Shown: positions 8,563-16,893 of the stretch, piece after piece
How positions within the stretch are numbered: position 1 is the first letter of the stretch
Layout: every line of letters starts with the position of its first letter
Program-made: the position numbers and the translations under genes
Notes under the pieces: generated by a model
Seen by the model: only the letters and a program-made list of their open reading frames with translations
What the model was told of the DNA's origin: nothing
Databases searched by the model: none
DNA from: Bacteroidaceae bacterium
GTDB lineage: Bacteria > Bacteroidota > Bacteroidia > Bacteroidales > Bacteroidaceae
Reading direction: 5' to 3'
Assembly: GCA_017383485.1 (NCBI GenBank)
Contig: JAFNXM010000036.1
Location: 124,001 to 188,000 of the forward strand
DNA length: 64,000 nucleotides

Positions 8563-9027
8563 TTATACAGTGATATTGAGCACTTCGAGTTTGATAGTGC
8601 CTTGTGGGATTTTTACTTCTACCACGTCGCCAGGCTTCTTGCCGAGCAGACCTTGTGCGATAGGTGTAGTCGAAGAGATCTTACCTTCGCGCAGGTTAGC
8701 TTCGCTTTCGCTCACGATGGTATATTTCATGACCATATTGTTGGCCAAGTTCTTCATCTCAACGGTTGAGAGGATTTGTACGGTGTCGTTGCTCAATTTG
8801 CTGGTGTCGATGATCTTTGCTTCAGCGATCGCCAACTTCAATTGGTTGATTTTGGTTTCGAGCATTGCTTGAGCCTCTTTTGCAGCATCGTATTCGCTGT
8901 TTTCAGAGAGGTCTCCCTTGTCGCGTGCTTCTGCAATCGCAGCAGATGCCGCAGGACGTTCTACAGACTCCATGTGGCGGAGTTGAGCTACCATCTTGTC
9001 GTAGCCCTCTTGGGTCATATAAGCCAT
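8563..9027 (-). CDS. greA: Transcription elongation factor GreA
   Basis: 154 residues, full length for GreA. The N-terminal coiled coil (residues ~1-75) holds the acidic tip that enters the RNA polymerase secondary channel and stimulates transcript cleavage (ARDKGDLSENSEYDAAKEAQ region, residues 32-51, with conserved D and E). The C-terminal FKBP-like domain carries PIAQGLLGKKPGDVVEVKIP, where family members have SPiGkaLlGk..GD. It rescues backtracked RNA polymerase. It is served by a good promoter at 9153-9183 with a leader of ~120 bases, and ends in its own terminator. Confidence 0.97.
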   Translation of the reverse strand: MAYMTQEGYDKMVAQLRHMESVERPAASAAIAEARDKGDLSENSEYDAAKEAQAMLETKINQLKLAIAEAKIIDTSKLSNDTVQILSTVEMKNLANNMVMKYTIVSESEANLREGKISSTTPIAQGLLGKKPGDVVEVKIPQGTIKLEVLNITV

Positions 9028-9152
9028 AGTTGTAAACTTATTGTTTTTTTAATGTTGTTACTGAAAAATTACATAAAAATGGAAAGAACTCCCTCCGAGT
9101 GTGGCAGGAATCCTTTCATATATAATTCTTATGTTGTCTCGTTTATCGTGGG

Positions 9153-9183
9153 CAAAGATAGACCTTATTTTTGAAAGGGCAAA
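9153..9183 (-). promoter_or_regulatory. greA promoter (-33/-7)
   Basis: On the minus strand TTTG (9183-9180), 19 bases, TATCTTTG (9160-9153). An exact match to the Bacteroidetes consensus. Confidence 0.85.
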
Positions 9184-9235
9184 ATATTTCTATCTAAAAA
9201 GCCGTTTTGTGCCGCCGCGGTCAGACTTTTTGTCA

Positions 9236-11830
9236 TCAGAACTTGACGCGTAGCATAAATCGGATACCCCATTTGTCGATGCCGGGCAGGTCAGTGTAGG
9301 TCAGGCGGTGCACATATTCGATGTGGAGCAGCTTGAATATATTGTGAATACCGGCGATGACCTCGATATAGGGCACCTTGGGGTCCATCACGTGGGACAA
9401 ATATTGATAGGAACCATCGGCCTGGAAGCGACCTGGGAAGTAGTACAGGCGATGATTTGTGCGGTTTTGCTCGAGGAAGGGGTTGTTCTTGTCCGAAAGC
9501 ATTCCCCACAGCACATTGCAGCCCAGGAATTCACGCCACTTCAACTTTTTGATCAGCGGAATGCGGTTGAAGAGTTTTCCGCTCAGGTCCCACTCAATCA
9601 TCAGCGAGGCATAGCGGTCGTTCAGAAACTCCATGTTGCGGATCAGTTCGAAAGTTTGATCTTCCTTGATATACGACAGGTTGGCAGCAGGCATGATGAG
9701 CAGAGGGTAGGGCACTTGGCTCCATTGCACACCGCCCTTGAGATAGGCATCAATCTTTCCCCACGACGCCAAGCGGAATCGTTTGTACAGATTAGCTTCG
9801 GTCAGGTGGTAGAAATGATTCTGTCCCATGTGCTCGTATATACCGCTGGTGTGGCTCAGACCATAGATGGGCGCATCGTGGTTGCTGGGGATGCGCCTTT
9901 GTTTGGTGTTGACCCAGGTCACGCCGGGTTGATAGGTGATGCCTACGCTGAGGTCGCTGGTGCGGAGCTGTTTGCGGTAGAGCGAAGCATCTTGCGAGGG
10001 TGCCCCTGTTCCGTCGAGCGACTGAAAGAACATGGCCGCCGTGGGTTCATCCTTTTGCGTGCGCAATTGGGCTTTGAATCGCAAGCCGTTGGCCCATTCG
10101 CGGTCCCACAACAGGCGGTAGTATTCGTAGTACATCATGTGGTCCACGGTGTGCCATTTGAAGGACACGAATACGTTGTCCTTGTCCGTAGGCAGGAACT
10201 TGTCGCTCGGCGCCATCACGTCGCGATTGTAGGTAAAGGTGAGATTGTTCACGGGGAACTCGCGTGGCAAATAGCCCTTCTTGTTGAACGAATAAGTCGC
10301 TTCGCCCAGCCCCATCCATTTATTGTCGCGGAAACCATAAGCCACATAGCCGCGCAGGAAGATTTGCGGATGCAGATTGGCCGTAGTCTGTGCCGAAGCA
10401 CGCAGGCGCAGACCGTTGACAAAGTTGTGCGTGATGATCGTGTTGATAGGGCCAATGTCTACTTTCGAAGGCTTCTCCGGATTTGTACTGGTCTCAACGA
10501 AATTTTCGATAAAGGCTTTTCCCACGAAGATAATCGGCTTGAGCGCTTTGATTTCCTGCAGGCGTTTCACGAAAGTCTTCATGCCCTTTTCGCTGTGCGA
10601 GAGTTCCTCGGAGCGTTGTTTCTCCCAATAGGCTTCGTCGCGCATGTGAGCTTTGGGGTCGATAGATTCCTGGCCCATCACTTTGAAATAACGTGCCGGA
10701 ACGTGTCGGAAGGAAAATTCGCGATAGTTGGTGGTGCGCTTCACTTGCATTTTTTGCAGGAAGTCTACGATTTTCAAATGCACCAGCATATCATCGCTCA
10801 CCATCACTTGTTCGCCGCTTTCCAATTGTTCAAATTGCTGTATGATCCGCATTTCGTCCACAAAGTTCACGCTCGAACGATGCGGGATGCTCAGGTCTGT
10901 GCGTTTCACACGGTATGTCGAGTCCTTGGTAATATAAAGCGAGCCAGAGAATCCGATATCCTGTGCATTGTTGGGCGTGAAGTCCACCTTATAGCACGAG
11001 TCGCGATCCACCAGCAAGGTGTCGGTGATGAAATAGCGGTAGAAACCAATCGCGCCATGTGTAGCAATGGGACTGAGGAATTGATGCTGTAGCAAATACA
11101 CCTTGTCTTCGTAAATATTGACGTCGGCAAATATATCCTTGAGCATAGTGCTGAGCATTTGTCCAGAATTGATCAGTTCGTTCACGCCGTTGCTGCGTTC
11201 CGCCAATATGATAGTTTTGTCGCTCTCGGGATCTTTTCTGTAAATATGGCGCACCACGCTCTCGTCCACCGATACTGGTAGGATCAGTTGGCCGGTTTCG
11301 TTGCACACCTCGATGTGGTCTTTCAGGAAAGGGAAACGCTTCAGGAAACCTTCCTCAAAAGATTTCTCGTTGACGTCGCTGAAGGCAAACACCGTCTTGT
11401 TGTATTTTTCGTAGGAGTAGTAGTCGTGTTCGCGCAGGTTGCTTTGTTTTTTCGCGTCGATCACTTTTTTCATCAGTTCCACGGCAGGATTGTTCTTGCG
11501 CGAGTATTTTTTCTTTTCGCTGGTTACCACTGCCTCGCTGATCACATTGTCTGTCGCCTTCAGCCTGATCTGATATTCGCCGGCGTTTGGGGTTGCTATC
11601 GTTTGGCTCTCATAGCCGATCATGCTAATTTCCAGTTTGCCCGATTTGTGGGTGATAGAGAATCGTCCCTCGGCATCAGTCTTGGTGTGCAAATGTTCAT
11701 CATACACCACGTTGGCAAAAGGCAACGCCTCGCCACTGCGTTCGTCAGTCACGACACCTGTTACCATTTGCGCCTGTGATGTCATAGCGCAAAGGGCGAA
11801 AATTAGCCAAAGCAGCAGTTGTCGTGTCAT
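9236..11830 (-). CDS. DUF5686 / carboxypeptidase-regulatory-like outer-membrane protein
   Basis: 864 residues. Signal peptide at 1-20 (ends SQAQ). Residues ~21-105 are a CarboxypepD_reg-like beta-sandwich (MVTGVVTDERSGEALPFANVVYDE ... GRFSITHKSGKLEISMIGYESQ), the plug-like domain found at the N-terminus of TonB-linked proteins. The remainder matches DUF5686, a Bacteroidetes-specific family. The C-terminal ~400 residues alternate aromatic and polar residues in a beta-barrel pattern and end in RFMLRVKF, with a C-terminal Phe typical of outer-membrane barrels. The function of the family is not known; a role in outer-membrane transport or assembly is inference. It stands alone, upstream of greA on the same strand, with 208 bases between them holding the greA promoter. 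Confidence 0.88.
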   Translation of the reverse strand: MTRQLLLWLIFALCAMTSQAQMVTGVVTDERSGEALPFANVVYDEHLHTKTDAEGRFSITHKSGKLEISMIGYESQTIATPNAGEYQIRLKATDNVISEAVVTSEKKKYSRKNNPAVELMKKVIDAKKQSNLREHDYYSYEKYNKTVFAFSDVNEKSFEEGFLKRFPFLKDHIEVCNETGQLILPVSVDESVVRHIYRKDPESDKTIILAERSNGVNELINSGQMLSTMLKDIFADVNIYEDKVYLLQHQFLSPIATHGAIGFYRYFITDTLLVDRDSCYKVDFTPNNAQDIGFSGSLYITKDSTYRVKRTDLSIPHRSSVNFVDEMRIIQQFEQLESGEQVMVSDDMLVHLKIVDFLQKMQVKRTTNYREFSFRHVPARYFKVMGQESIDPKAHMRDEAYWEKQRSEELSHSEKGMKTFVKRLQEIKALKPIIFVGKAFIENFVETSTNPEKPSKVDIGPINTIITHNFVNGLRLRASAQTTANLHPQIFLRGYVAYGFRDNKWMGLGEATYSFNKKGYLPREFPVNNLTFTYNRDVMAPSDKFLPTDKDNVFVSFKWHTVDHMMYYEYYRLLWDREWANGLRFKAQLRTQKDEPTAAMFFQSLDGTGAPSQDASLYRKQLRTSDLSVGITYQPGVTWVNTKQRRIPSNHDAPIYGLSHTSGIYEHMGQNHFYHLTEANLYKRFRLASWGKIDAYLKGGVQWSQVPYPLLIMPAANLSYIKEDQTFELIRNMEFLNDRYASLMIEWDLSGKLFNRIPLIKKLKWREFLGCNVLWGMLSDKNNPFLEQNRTNHRLYYFPGRFQADGSYQYLSHVMDPKVPYIEVIAGIHNIFKLLHIEYVHRLTYTDLPGIDKWGIRFMLRVKF

Positions 11831-11869
11831 ATTGTAATGTGGAAAATGTGTGTAGAAGTTTTACGTGTG

Positions 11870-11877
11870 CAAAATTA
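11870..11877 (-). promoter_or_regulatory. Candidate -7 element for the DUF5686 gene
   Basis: TAATTTTG on the minus strand, 39 bases before the start codon. No clear -33 TTTG at the expected distance, so confidence is moderate. Confidence 0.5.
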
Positions 11878-12327
11878 GAAACTTTTTCCCAATCCAGGCT
11901 CAGCCTGTTGGTTAATATGCCTTATAAAGTGTAAAATACGTGCAACAATACTTGTGTTTTAATCATTATTAAAGTTATGCGCAGTATCCTTCGAGTTATG
12001 ACAATGCCTTTCGCTACCTATAGCGAAATATTATTTGTACAATAAGTCATAGAGCGTTTTTCATGTACAGGCCCTGCGGTATCAAATGCCATTGCATATA
12101 ATATATAATGTACCCGCGCGTGTGTACGTGAGAGATGTTGCAAAGATACAACGTACACCAACCCGTCTTCATCTTTAACGTAGATAAGGGGAGGATAAAC
12201 GTAGTGTTGCAGCGCTCTCGAAGTATCATAAATACTACAGCTGTCGGTGCTGGGCAGTTTTTTCATTTTATTTCTCTGGTGCGGCTTTTCGCGGTATAAA
12301 TTGCTATCATAAAACACGGGTGTTAGA
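11878..12327. other. Intergenic stretch without a supported gene
   Basis: About 450 bases between the DUF5686 promoter region and the terminator of the 12389-15766 gene. A minus-strand open frame (12018-12362) overlaps the terminator and matches no family, so I leave it out. A TATCTTTG box (12148-12141, minus) has no -33 partner. A short palindrome TTTCGCTA/TAGCGAAA lies at 12009-12028 without a T run. Nothing else is evident. Confidence 0.5.
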
Positions 12328-12364
12328 TAAAAAAAGTGCCCGACGCGCGGAGCGTCGAGCACTT
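12328..12364 (-). terminator. Terminator of the 1125-residue secreted protein gene
   Basis: Minus strand AAGTGCTCGACGC and GCGTCGGGCACTT form a 13-bp stem (one G-T pair) closed by a short loop, followed by seven Ts. It begins 24 bases after the stop codon. Confidence 0.9.
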
Positions 12365-12388
12365 AGTGTATTTAGTATTTCAATGAAA

Positions 12389-15300
12389 TTACTTCACGAT
12401 ATACTTCTTAGAACCGATGATGTAAACACCCTTAGGCAAGTTCTTGAGAGCGCCCTTAGTCATTTGGCTGTTGCGCACCTTAACACCTGTGATAGAGTAT
12501 ACACCCTTAGCTTCGTTGCGTTCGATAGTTACGTTGCCGATTGCAGTGATCAATTCTGCTGGGAGAGTGAATGACAATTCACCTTCTTCTTCAGTTTCGG
12601 GGATATCACCGCAGAGGTAACCAGTACCTGCAGCTGCAACGTCACCTTCTTCAGAAAGCATTACTTGTTGGTCGATGAAGAGACCGCGGCCAGGAAGGAG
12701 TTCAGTATCGTTGAATACACCTACGAGACCGTTAACTTGCTTAGCTTCGAAGTTGTAAACGAGTTCTTCAGGAGTTGAAGTCAAGTAAACCATGAGCAAG
12801 TTGTTTTCAGCGTCAGCTTGAGTCATGTCAGCGATGAATGGAGTACCAGCTTCAACAACTTCAGAATCTTCGAATGAAGTGAGTTGGAGTTCGTTGCCGA
12901 TGCGACCTACGATCTTGTAGCAGTCAGTAAGACCAGATACAGCGTAAGGCAATGTAACGATGTTGTATTCACCTGCAGTAGCGCGAACCATGTTCATGCC
13001 AGCACCATCTTCGAAGCTTTCGATTTCTTCGAATGTGAAGTTAGAGTTACCACCGAGAGCGTTCCAGTTTACGAGCAAACCTTGAGTTGGGTCAGTGTTG
13101 AGGTAACGGCTGTCAGCCATTTGAACTACGAATTGACCTGGAGTACCAGCGTAACCGAATGAGAAGTAAGAAGGAACGTCTGATTGAGTAAGAGCCTTAG
13201 ACAAGTTAACTTCGTCGAGGTCTTCTACGTCACAGATGTTCTTCAGGTAGCGACCTGTACCAACGTTGAAGAGAGAGAATGTACCATCTTCCTTCTTGTC
13301 CAAACGCCAAGCGAGGTTGAGTTGGTAAGTAGCATCTGCATCCTTTTCACCCCAGTAGATAGGATAATCTACGTCAGAGTTAGCAGCGTAAATAGCAGAA
13401 CCGTATACGTTTTCGTTAGTAGTAGCTGATCTGAGGACATAGTACTTGCCACCTTCTGGAGTGATCAATTTGCCCCAGAATGCCTTAACAGCGTCCTTGA
13501 TCTTGTTTTCGAGAGCAGTGATTTCTTCCTTGTTCAGGATCTTGTCACCTTCGTGGATAGCCTTCACTTCTTCTACAACTGCGAGCAATTCAGCAGCAGC
13601 ACCCTTTTGGAAGTAACCGAGAGCTTCTTCAGATTCGTCAGCAGCTTCAGCTTGAGCAGCAGCGTCGCGGAGGAGGTTGCCCAAGTTTGTAGTGTCAGGA
13701 TATGCTTCGTAGTAGTTTTCGATAGCTTCTTCGAGAGCCTTGTAAGTTTCTTCAGTGTAAGCACCTGCAGCAACTTCAGCTTCAGCAGCAGCGATAGCAG
13801 CGTCGAGAGCAGCCTTCACTTCTTCTGAGATCATGTTGTAGCGTGGGTTGTCACCACCATCTTCGTAGAAACGGAGCTCAGATACGTGCCAGCAAGGACC
13901 GAAACCGAAGATTTGGTTAGCCTTAGTGCGGTGTACTACGAAACGGAGCTTTTGAACAGGACGGCCCAAGTCGAGGCGTACGATAGCAGTAGTGCTGTCG
14001 AGTACGTTGCCAGCGAAGTTAGTGCTGTAGCCGTAGATCAATGTATCGTTGCATACGAGTGAGTCTGTCCATTGCATTGCATCTGGGTCTTCACCTTCTG
14101 CATAAGTTACGAGACTGTAACGAGATGGGTTACCACCACGGTTGTTGTGACGTTGAGACAGCTTCATGAAGATGTTTTGTACTTCCTTGCCGAAGTCAAC
14201 TTGTACCCAGTGCCAGTCGTCTTGTGGAGCTGCGTTAGCGTCCCAAGATGTGTGGTAGTAAGTAGTGAGGTTGCCGTCGAATGCAGAAGCAGGTGAACCT
14301 TCGCGAGTTTCAGTAGCGTTAGCACCTTCGAATTCAGTTACGAGACCAGCTGTGTTGTAAGCGTCGCTGAATTGGCAGTCTGTAGCAATCTTGTAAGCTT
14401 CCTTAGCATTGTTAGCTTCCTTGAGGAGGGCAGCCATAGCCAAGCTGTCTTGTTCGAACTTAACTTCTGCTTGAAGTGCTTCAACGACAGAAGGATCTAC
14501 CTTGAATACATAGCAACGGTTACCACCAGCTTGCTTGTCGTTCCAAGTTACCACGTTGTAGCCACCGTCTACGTGACCGAGGTTACCATTTTGAGCTTCC
14601 AAGAGGAAGAATGCACCTTCTACGCGTGGGAATGCAACTGTGTAAGTAGAGTCAGCGATCATTGTCCAAGCTTGTGATGTACCAGGAGCATTGTTCATGT
14701 AGTCACCAGTTTGGAAGTTGCGGAGGTAGTAACGACCAGCTTCGCCCTTAGCAGGAGTGATCACTTGCCAGATGTACTTAGCTTCAGCCTTAGTCCATTC
14801 AGCAGGAGCAGCCCAGCTTGAAGTAGCCTTCACGTTCGCCTTGTCTTGATACATAGCGTCTGAAGAGCGTTGGAAGAGGAAGTAGTAGTAACCATCAGTT
14901 ACTTGGATACGAGCTTCGTTTACTGCTGCGTAAACTTCGAGGAGTTTAGCTTGCAAAGCAGCGAAGTCAGCACCACCGTTAGGATTAGAAAGTGCAGCTT
15001 CAACTTCACCTACGACAGCTACGAATTGGTCAACGAGTTCTTGGCTGTTGATGTAACCAGGTTCTGTACCTACGGGATAGTCGTCAGCGTTCAAACCAGA
15101 AGGGAACAATTCAGAGTAAGTGATGTTCAACTTTTCGTAGTCTGACAAAGGACGTTCTTTCACGTCATAGATCAACCAGTGTGAAGTATCGAAGTAGCCC
15201 CAAGTTGCAGGGTTAGCACCGAATGAGATGTAGTATTGAGCTGTAGGATCGCACAATACCCATGCACCAGCTGCTTCAGCACCAGCACAACGGTCAGCGC

Positions 15301-15766
15301 TTACTGCGTTTGAGTACTCGATCCAGCCTTCTTCGCCTTCAGCGAATTGAGTGTCGTGAGCCACTTCCTTAGCCTTACGAGCTGTAAATTTGAAAGCGTT
15401 CTTGAGGGTACGAGTGTAGTGACCTTCTTCGTTGTTCCAAGCGCGGAGGTACTTACCGTTCTCAAGGTTCTTCAAAACATAAATTGGGAATTCTTCGCCA
15501 CCAGCTTCCTTTACTTCGCCTGTAGCAACGAATTCGTAAACACATGAAGTGTTGATTTCTGCAACAACTTCATCAGCACCACTGTTGAGATAACCATTAG
15601 AAGACCAGCCACCAGTGTTAAAACCTTCTTGGAGCACGTAGAGTGTACCGTCGGTCTTAATCTCTGATACGCTTTCTTCTGATACCTTATCCCAAGCACG
15701 TTGAGCTTGTGCGTTGCCCACGAAGAGCAACATCATCAAGGCAATGAAACCGTAGATTTTTTTCAT
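12389..15766 (-). CDS. Large secreted modular protein: lectin-like, helical and F5/8-type C modules, T9SS-like tail
   Basis: 1125 residues. Signal peptide 1-21 (ends NAQAQ). Residues ~25-200 and ~290-430 look like related beta-rich, trefoil-like modules (YVLQEGF..., YYFLFQRS..., with 'GKYLRAWNN' and 'GDYMNN' turns); a third is at ~770-925 (KYYVLRSATT ... TGRYLKN). Residues ~475-640 match a discoidin/F5-8 type C fold (SPASAFDGNLTTYYHTSW ... WHWVQVDFGKEVQ ... LRFVVHRTKAN). Helical linkers rich in Ala and Glu fill ~205-285 and ~645-765. The last ~40 residues (GVYSITGVKV ... LPKGVYIIGSKKYIVK) resemble a T9SS sorting tail. No catalytic domain is recognised, so glycan binding or adhesion is inference. 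Strong codon bias suggests high expression. It has its own promoter and terminator. Confidence 0.85.
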   Translation of the reverse strand: MKKIYGFIALMMLLFVGNAQAQRAWDKVSEESVSEIKTDGTLYVLQEGFNTGGWSSNGYLNSGADEVVAEINTSCVYEFVATGEVKEAGGEEFPIYVLKNLENGKYLRAWNNEEGHYTRTLKNAFKFTARKAKEVAHDTQFAEGEEGWIEYSNAVSADRCAGAEAAGAWVLCDPTAQYYISFGANPATWGYFDTSHWLIYDVKERPLSDYEKLNITYSELFPSGLNADDYPVGTEPGYINSQELVDQFVAVVGEVEAALSNPNGGADFAALQAKLLEVYAAVNEARIQVTDGYYYFLFQRSSDAMYQDKANVKATSSWAAPAEWTKAEAKYIWQVITPAKGEAGRYYLRNFQTGDYMNNAPGTSQAWTMIADSTYTVAFPRVEGAFFLLEAQNGNLGHVDGGYNVVTWNDKQAGGNRCYVFKVDPSVVEALQAEVKFEQDSLAMAALLKEANNAKEAYKIATDCQFSDAYNTAGLVTEFEGANATETREGSPASAFDGNLTTYYHTSWDANAAPQDDWHWVQVDFGKEVQNIFMKLSQRHNNRGGNPSRYSLVTYAEGEDPDAMQWTDSLVCNDTLIYGYSTNFAGNVLDSTTAIVRLDLGRPVQKLRFVVHRTKANQIFGFGPCWHVSELRFYEDGGDNPRYNMISEEVKAALDAAIAAAEAEVAAGAYTEETYKALEEAIENYYEAYPDTTNLGNLLRDAAAQAEAADESEEALGYFQKGAAAELLAVVEEVKAIHEGDKILNKEEITALENKIKDAVKAFWGKLITPEGGKYYVLRSATTNENVYGSAIYAANSDVDYPIYWGEKDADATYQLNLAWRLDKKEDGTFSLFNVGTGRYLKNICDVEDLDEVNLSKALTQSDVPSYFSFGYAGTPGQFVVQMADSRYLNTDPTQGLLVNWNALGGNSNFTFEEIESFEDGAGMNMVRATAGEYNIVTLPYAVSGLTDCYKIVGRIGNELQLTSFEDSEVVEAGTPFIADMTQADAENNLLMVYLTSTPEELVYNFEAKQVNGLVGVFNDTELLPGRGLFIDQQVMLSEEGDVAAAGTGYLCGDIPETEEEGELSFTLPAELITAIGNVTIERNEAKGVYSITGVKVRNSQMTKGALKNLPKGVYIIGSKKYIVK

Positions 15767-15810
15767 TGAGATTTTGATATTAAGTTAAACATATAAGAAA
15801 TTTCCGCGGT

Positions 15811-15840
15811 AAAGTTAGAAATTTAATTTTGAATAGCAAT
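15811..15840 (-). promoter_or_regulatory. Promoter of the 1125-residue protein gene
   Basis: On the minus strand TTG (15840-15838), 19 bases, TAACTTTA (15818-15811). The -7 box ends in A rather than G, otherwise consensus. The leader would be ~40 bases. Confidence 0.65.
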
Positions 15841-16085
15841 CACAATAAAACGTAAAAAATGCAAAATGTAAAACTCATTTGGCAAAAACACGTGTTTCGC
15901 GCGCTTTTGAAGTCAAAATTGTGGGTTGGAAAAGTGGATATGTAGCACTTCGACCTCTCCTTTTTGTGGCAAAAACGCCCACTGAATGCACGCAGCATTT
16001 TTGCCCCTTTTTCATCAAGCGGATGCGTCGTCAAGGCGGTGTTTTCTCAAATTTTAATGAAAAATCGCAAATTTTGTGCCCGAAA

Positions 16086-16117
16086 TTTGGCTTGTACGAT
16101 TTTTTTTTTTACTTTCG
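16086..16117 (+). promoter_or_regulatory. Promoter of the candidate small RNA
   Basis: TTTG (16086-16089), 20 bases including a run of T, then TACTTTCG (16110-16117). One base differs from TAnnTTTG. It points at a short stretch with a terminator and no open frame. Confidence 0.55.
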
Positions 16118-16122
16118 CCACG

Positions 16123-16190
16123 TTCAAAGTTATTAGATCTTTGATTTATATATTGGGTATTGCTCGTTGATCTCTCAACGAGCTTTTTTT
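16123..16190 (+). ncRNA. Candidate small RNA, ~68 nt, two hairpins
   Basis: A promoter-like pair (16086-16117) is followed by TCAAAG...CTTTGA (hairpin 16124-16144), an AU-rich linker, and a strong intrinsic terminator at 16162-16190. No plus-strand gene lies upstream to which that terminator could belong: the nearest genes on both sides are on the minus strand. The simplest reading is a free-standing short transcript. I do not recognise a known RNA family. The neighbouring stretch 15841-16085 holds nothing else I can support. Confidence 0.45.
16162..16190 (+). terminator. Strong orphan intrinsic terminator
   Basis: GCTCGTTGA and TCAACGAGC form a perfect 9-bp stem with loop TCTC, followed by seven Ts. 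On the minus strand there is no T run, so it acts on plus-strand transcripts. Confidence 0.85.
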
Positions 16191-16206
16191 ATGGTAATAA
16201 TATAGC

Positions 16207-16353
16207 AGATGTCCACAAATCATCCTTACATCAAAGATGTTGTACTCTTATTATTGTAACCACGAATTTGCACTAATTTACACTAATGCCTTGCGGGGCA
16301 TTTAAGACTGGATGGATATTAGTGAAAATTCGTGTTCATTAGTGGTTCTAAAT
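16207..16353. repeat. 147-bp direct repeat, copy 1
   Basis: Begins AGATGTCCACAAATC and ends GTGGTTCTAAAT. It directly abuts copy 2 (16354-16500) and differs from it at two positions only. Each copy contains a long imperfect inverted repeat: AACCACGAATTTGCACTAAT near the left pairs with ATTAGTG...ATTCGTGTTCATTAGTGGTT at the right, around a CCTTGCGGGGC core. Confidence 0.95.
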
Positions 16354-16500
16354 AGATGTCCACAAATCATCCTTACATCAAAGATGTTGTACTCTTATTA
16401 TTGTAACCACGAATTTGCACTAATTTACACTAATGCCTTGCGGGGCATTTAAGACCGGATGGATATTAGTGAAGATTCGTGTTCATTAGTGGTTCTAAAT
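16354..16500. repeat. 147-bp direct repeat, copy 2
   Basis: Tandem duplicate of 16207-16353. The visible differences are AAGACCGGAT for AAGACTGGAT and GAAGATTCG for GAAAATTCG. The near-identity points to a recent duplication or to a spreading palindromic element. No open frame uses either copy. Confidence 0.95.
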
Positions 16501-16610
16501 AAAACAAACGAGTTTTCGTGGGCAACACCTATATTATTGCCATTTTTATTTTTTTTACGCTTAATGGCACTTTGTTTCGCCGACGCTTTTTCTTCGTTTT
16601 CCAACCCCAG

Positions 16611-16735
16611 GGCTTTTTCAAAAAAACCGTTCTGGAATTTCAAAAAGGTTAGACCTTTTTTTAACGAGCCGTTGCGAAATTTGAAAAAGGTCTAATGTTT
16701 TTTTCACGAGGCGTCGCAGTTTTTTTTCGAGGTTT
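16611..16735 (+). repeat. Modular 21-bp intergenic array, locus 2 (B-A-B-A)
   Basis: B slot AAAAAGGTTAGACCTTTTT (GG at 16647), A slot AACGAGCCGTTGCGAAAT (16663), B slot AAAAAGGTCTAATG (GG at 16689), A slot CACGAGGCGTCGCA (16705). B-to-B and A-to-A distances are exactly 42 bp, and B-to-A is 16 bp both times. It is flanked on both sides by minus-strand genes, so the A core is antisense to them. A decayed B-like palindrome precedes at ~16611-16630. Confidence 0.85.
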
Positions 16736-16832
16736 TTAGGACTGCGATTTCGGCCTTTGATGCTCAGTGAAAATCTTAACCCTCGCGCGCGTACGTGTAT
16801 TATATATAATGTGAAGTGTGATCTTCGCCCAA

Positions 16833-16868
16833 CAAAAATCCCCCTTCTCTCATGCGAAAGAAGGGGGC
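16833..16868 (-). terminator. Terminator of the peptide transporter gene
   Basis: Minus strand CCCCCTTCT and AGAAGGGGG form a 9-bp GC-rich stem, then ATTTTTG. It lies ~26 bases after the stop codon. Confidence 0.85.
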
Positions 16869-16893
16869 GTGTCGTTTATATTATACTATCGAC

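Noticed and set aside
9308..11092. 594-codon open frame on the plus strand, antisense to the DUF5686 gene
   Set aside because: The sense frame has a signal peptide, a CarboxypepD_reg domain and a barrel; the antisense frame has no family similarity and is a by-product of codon composition.
12018..12362. 114-codon minus-strand frame
   Set aside because: Starts inside the terminator of the upstream gene, contains a promoter-like box and has no protein features.
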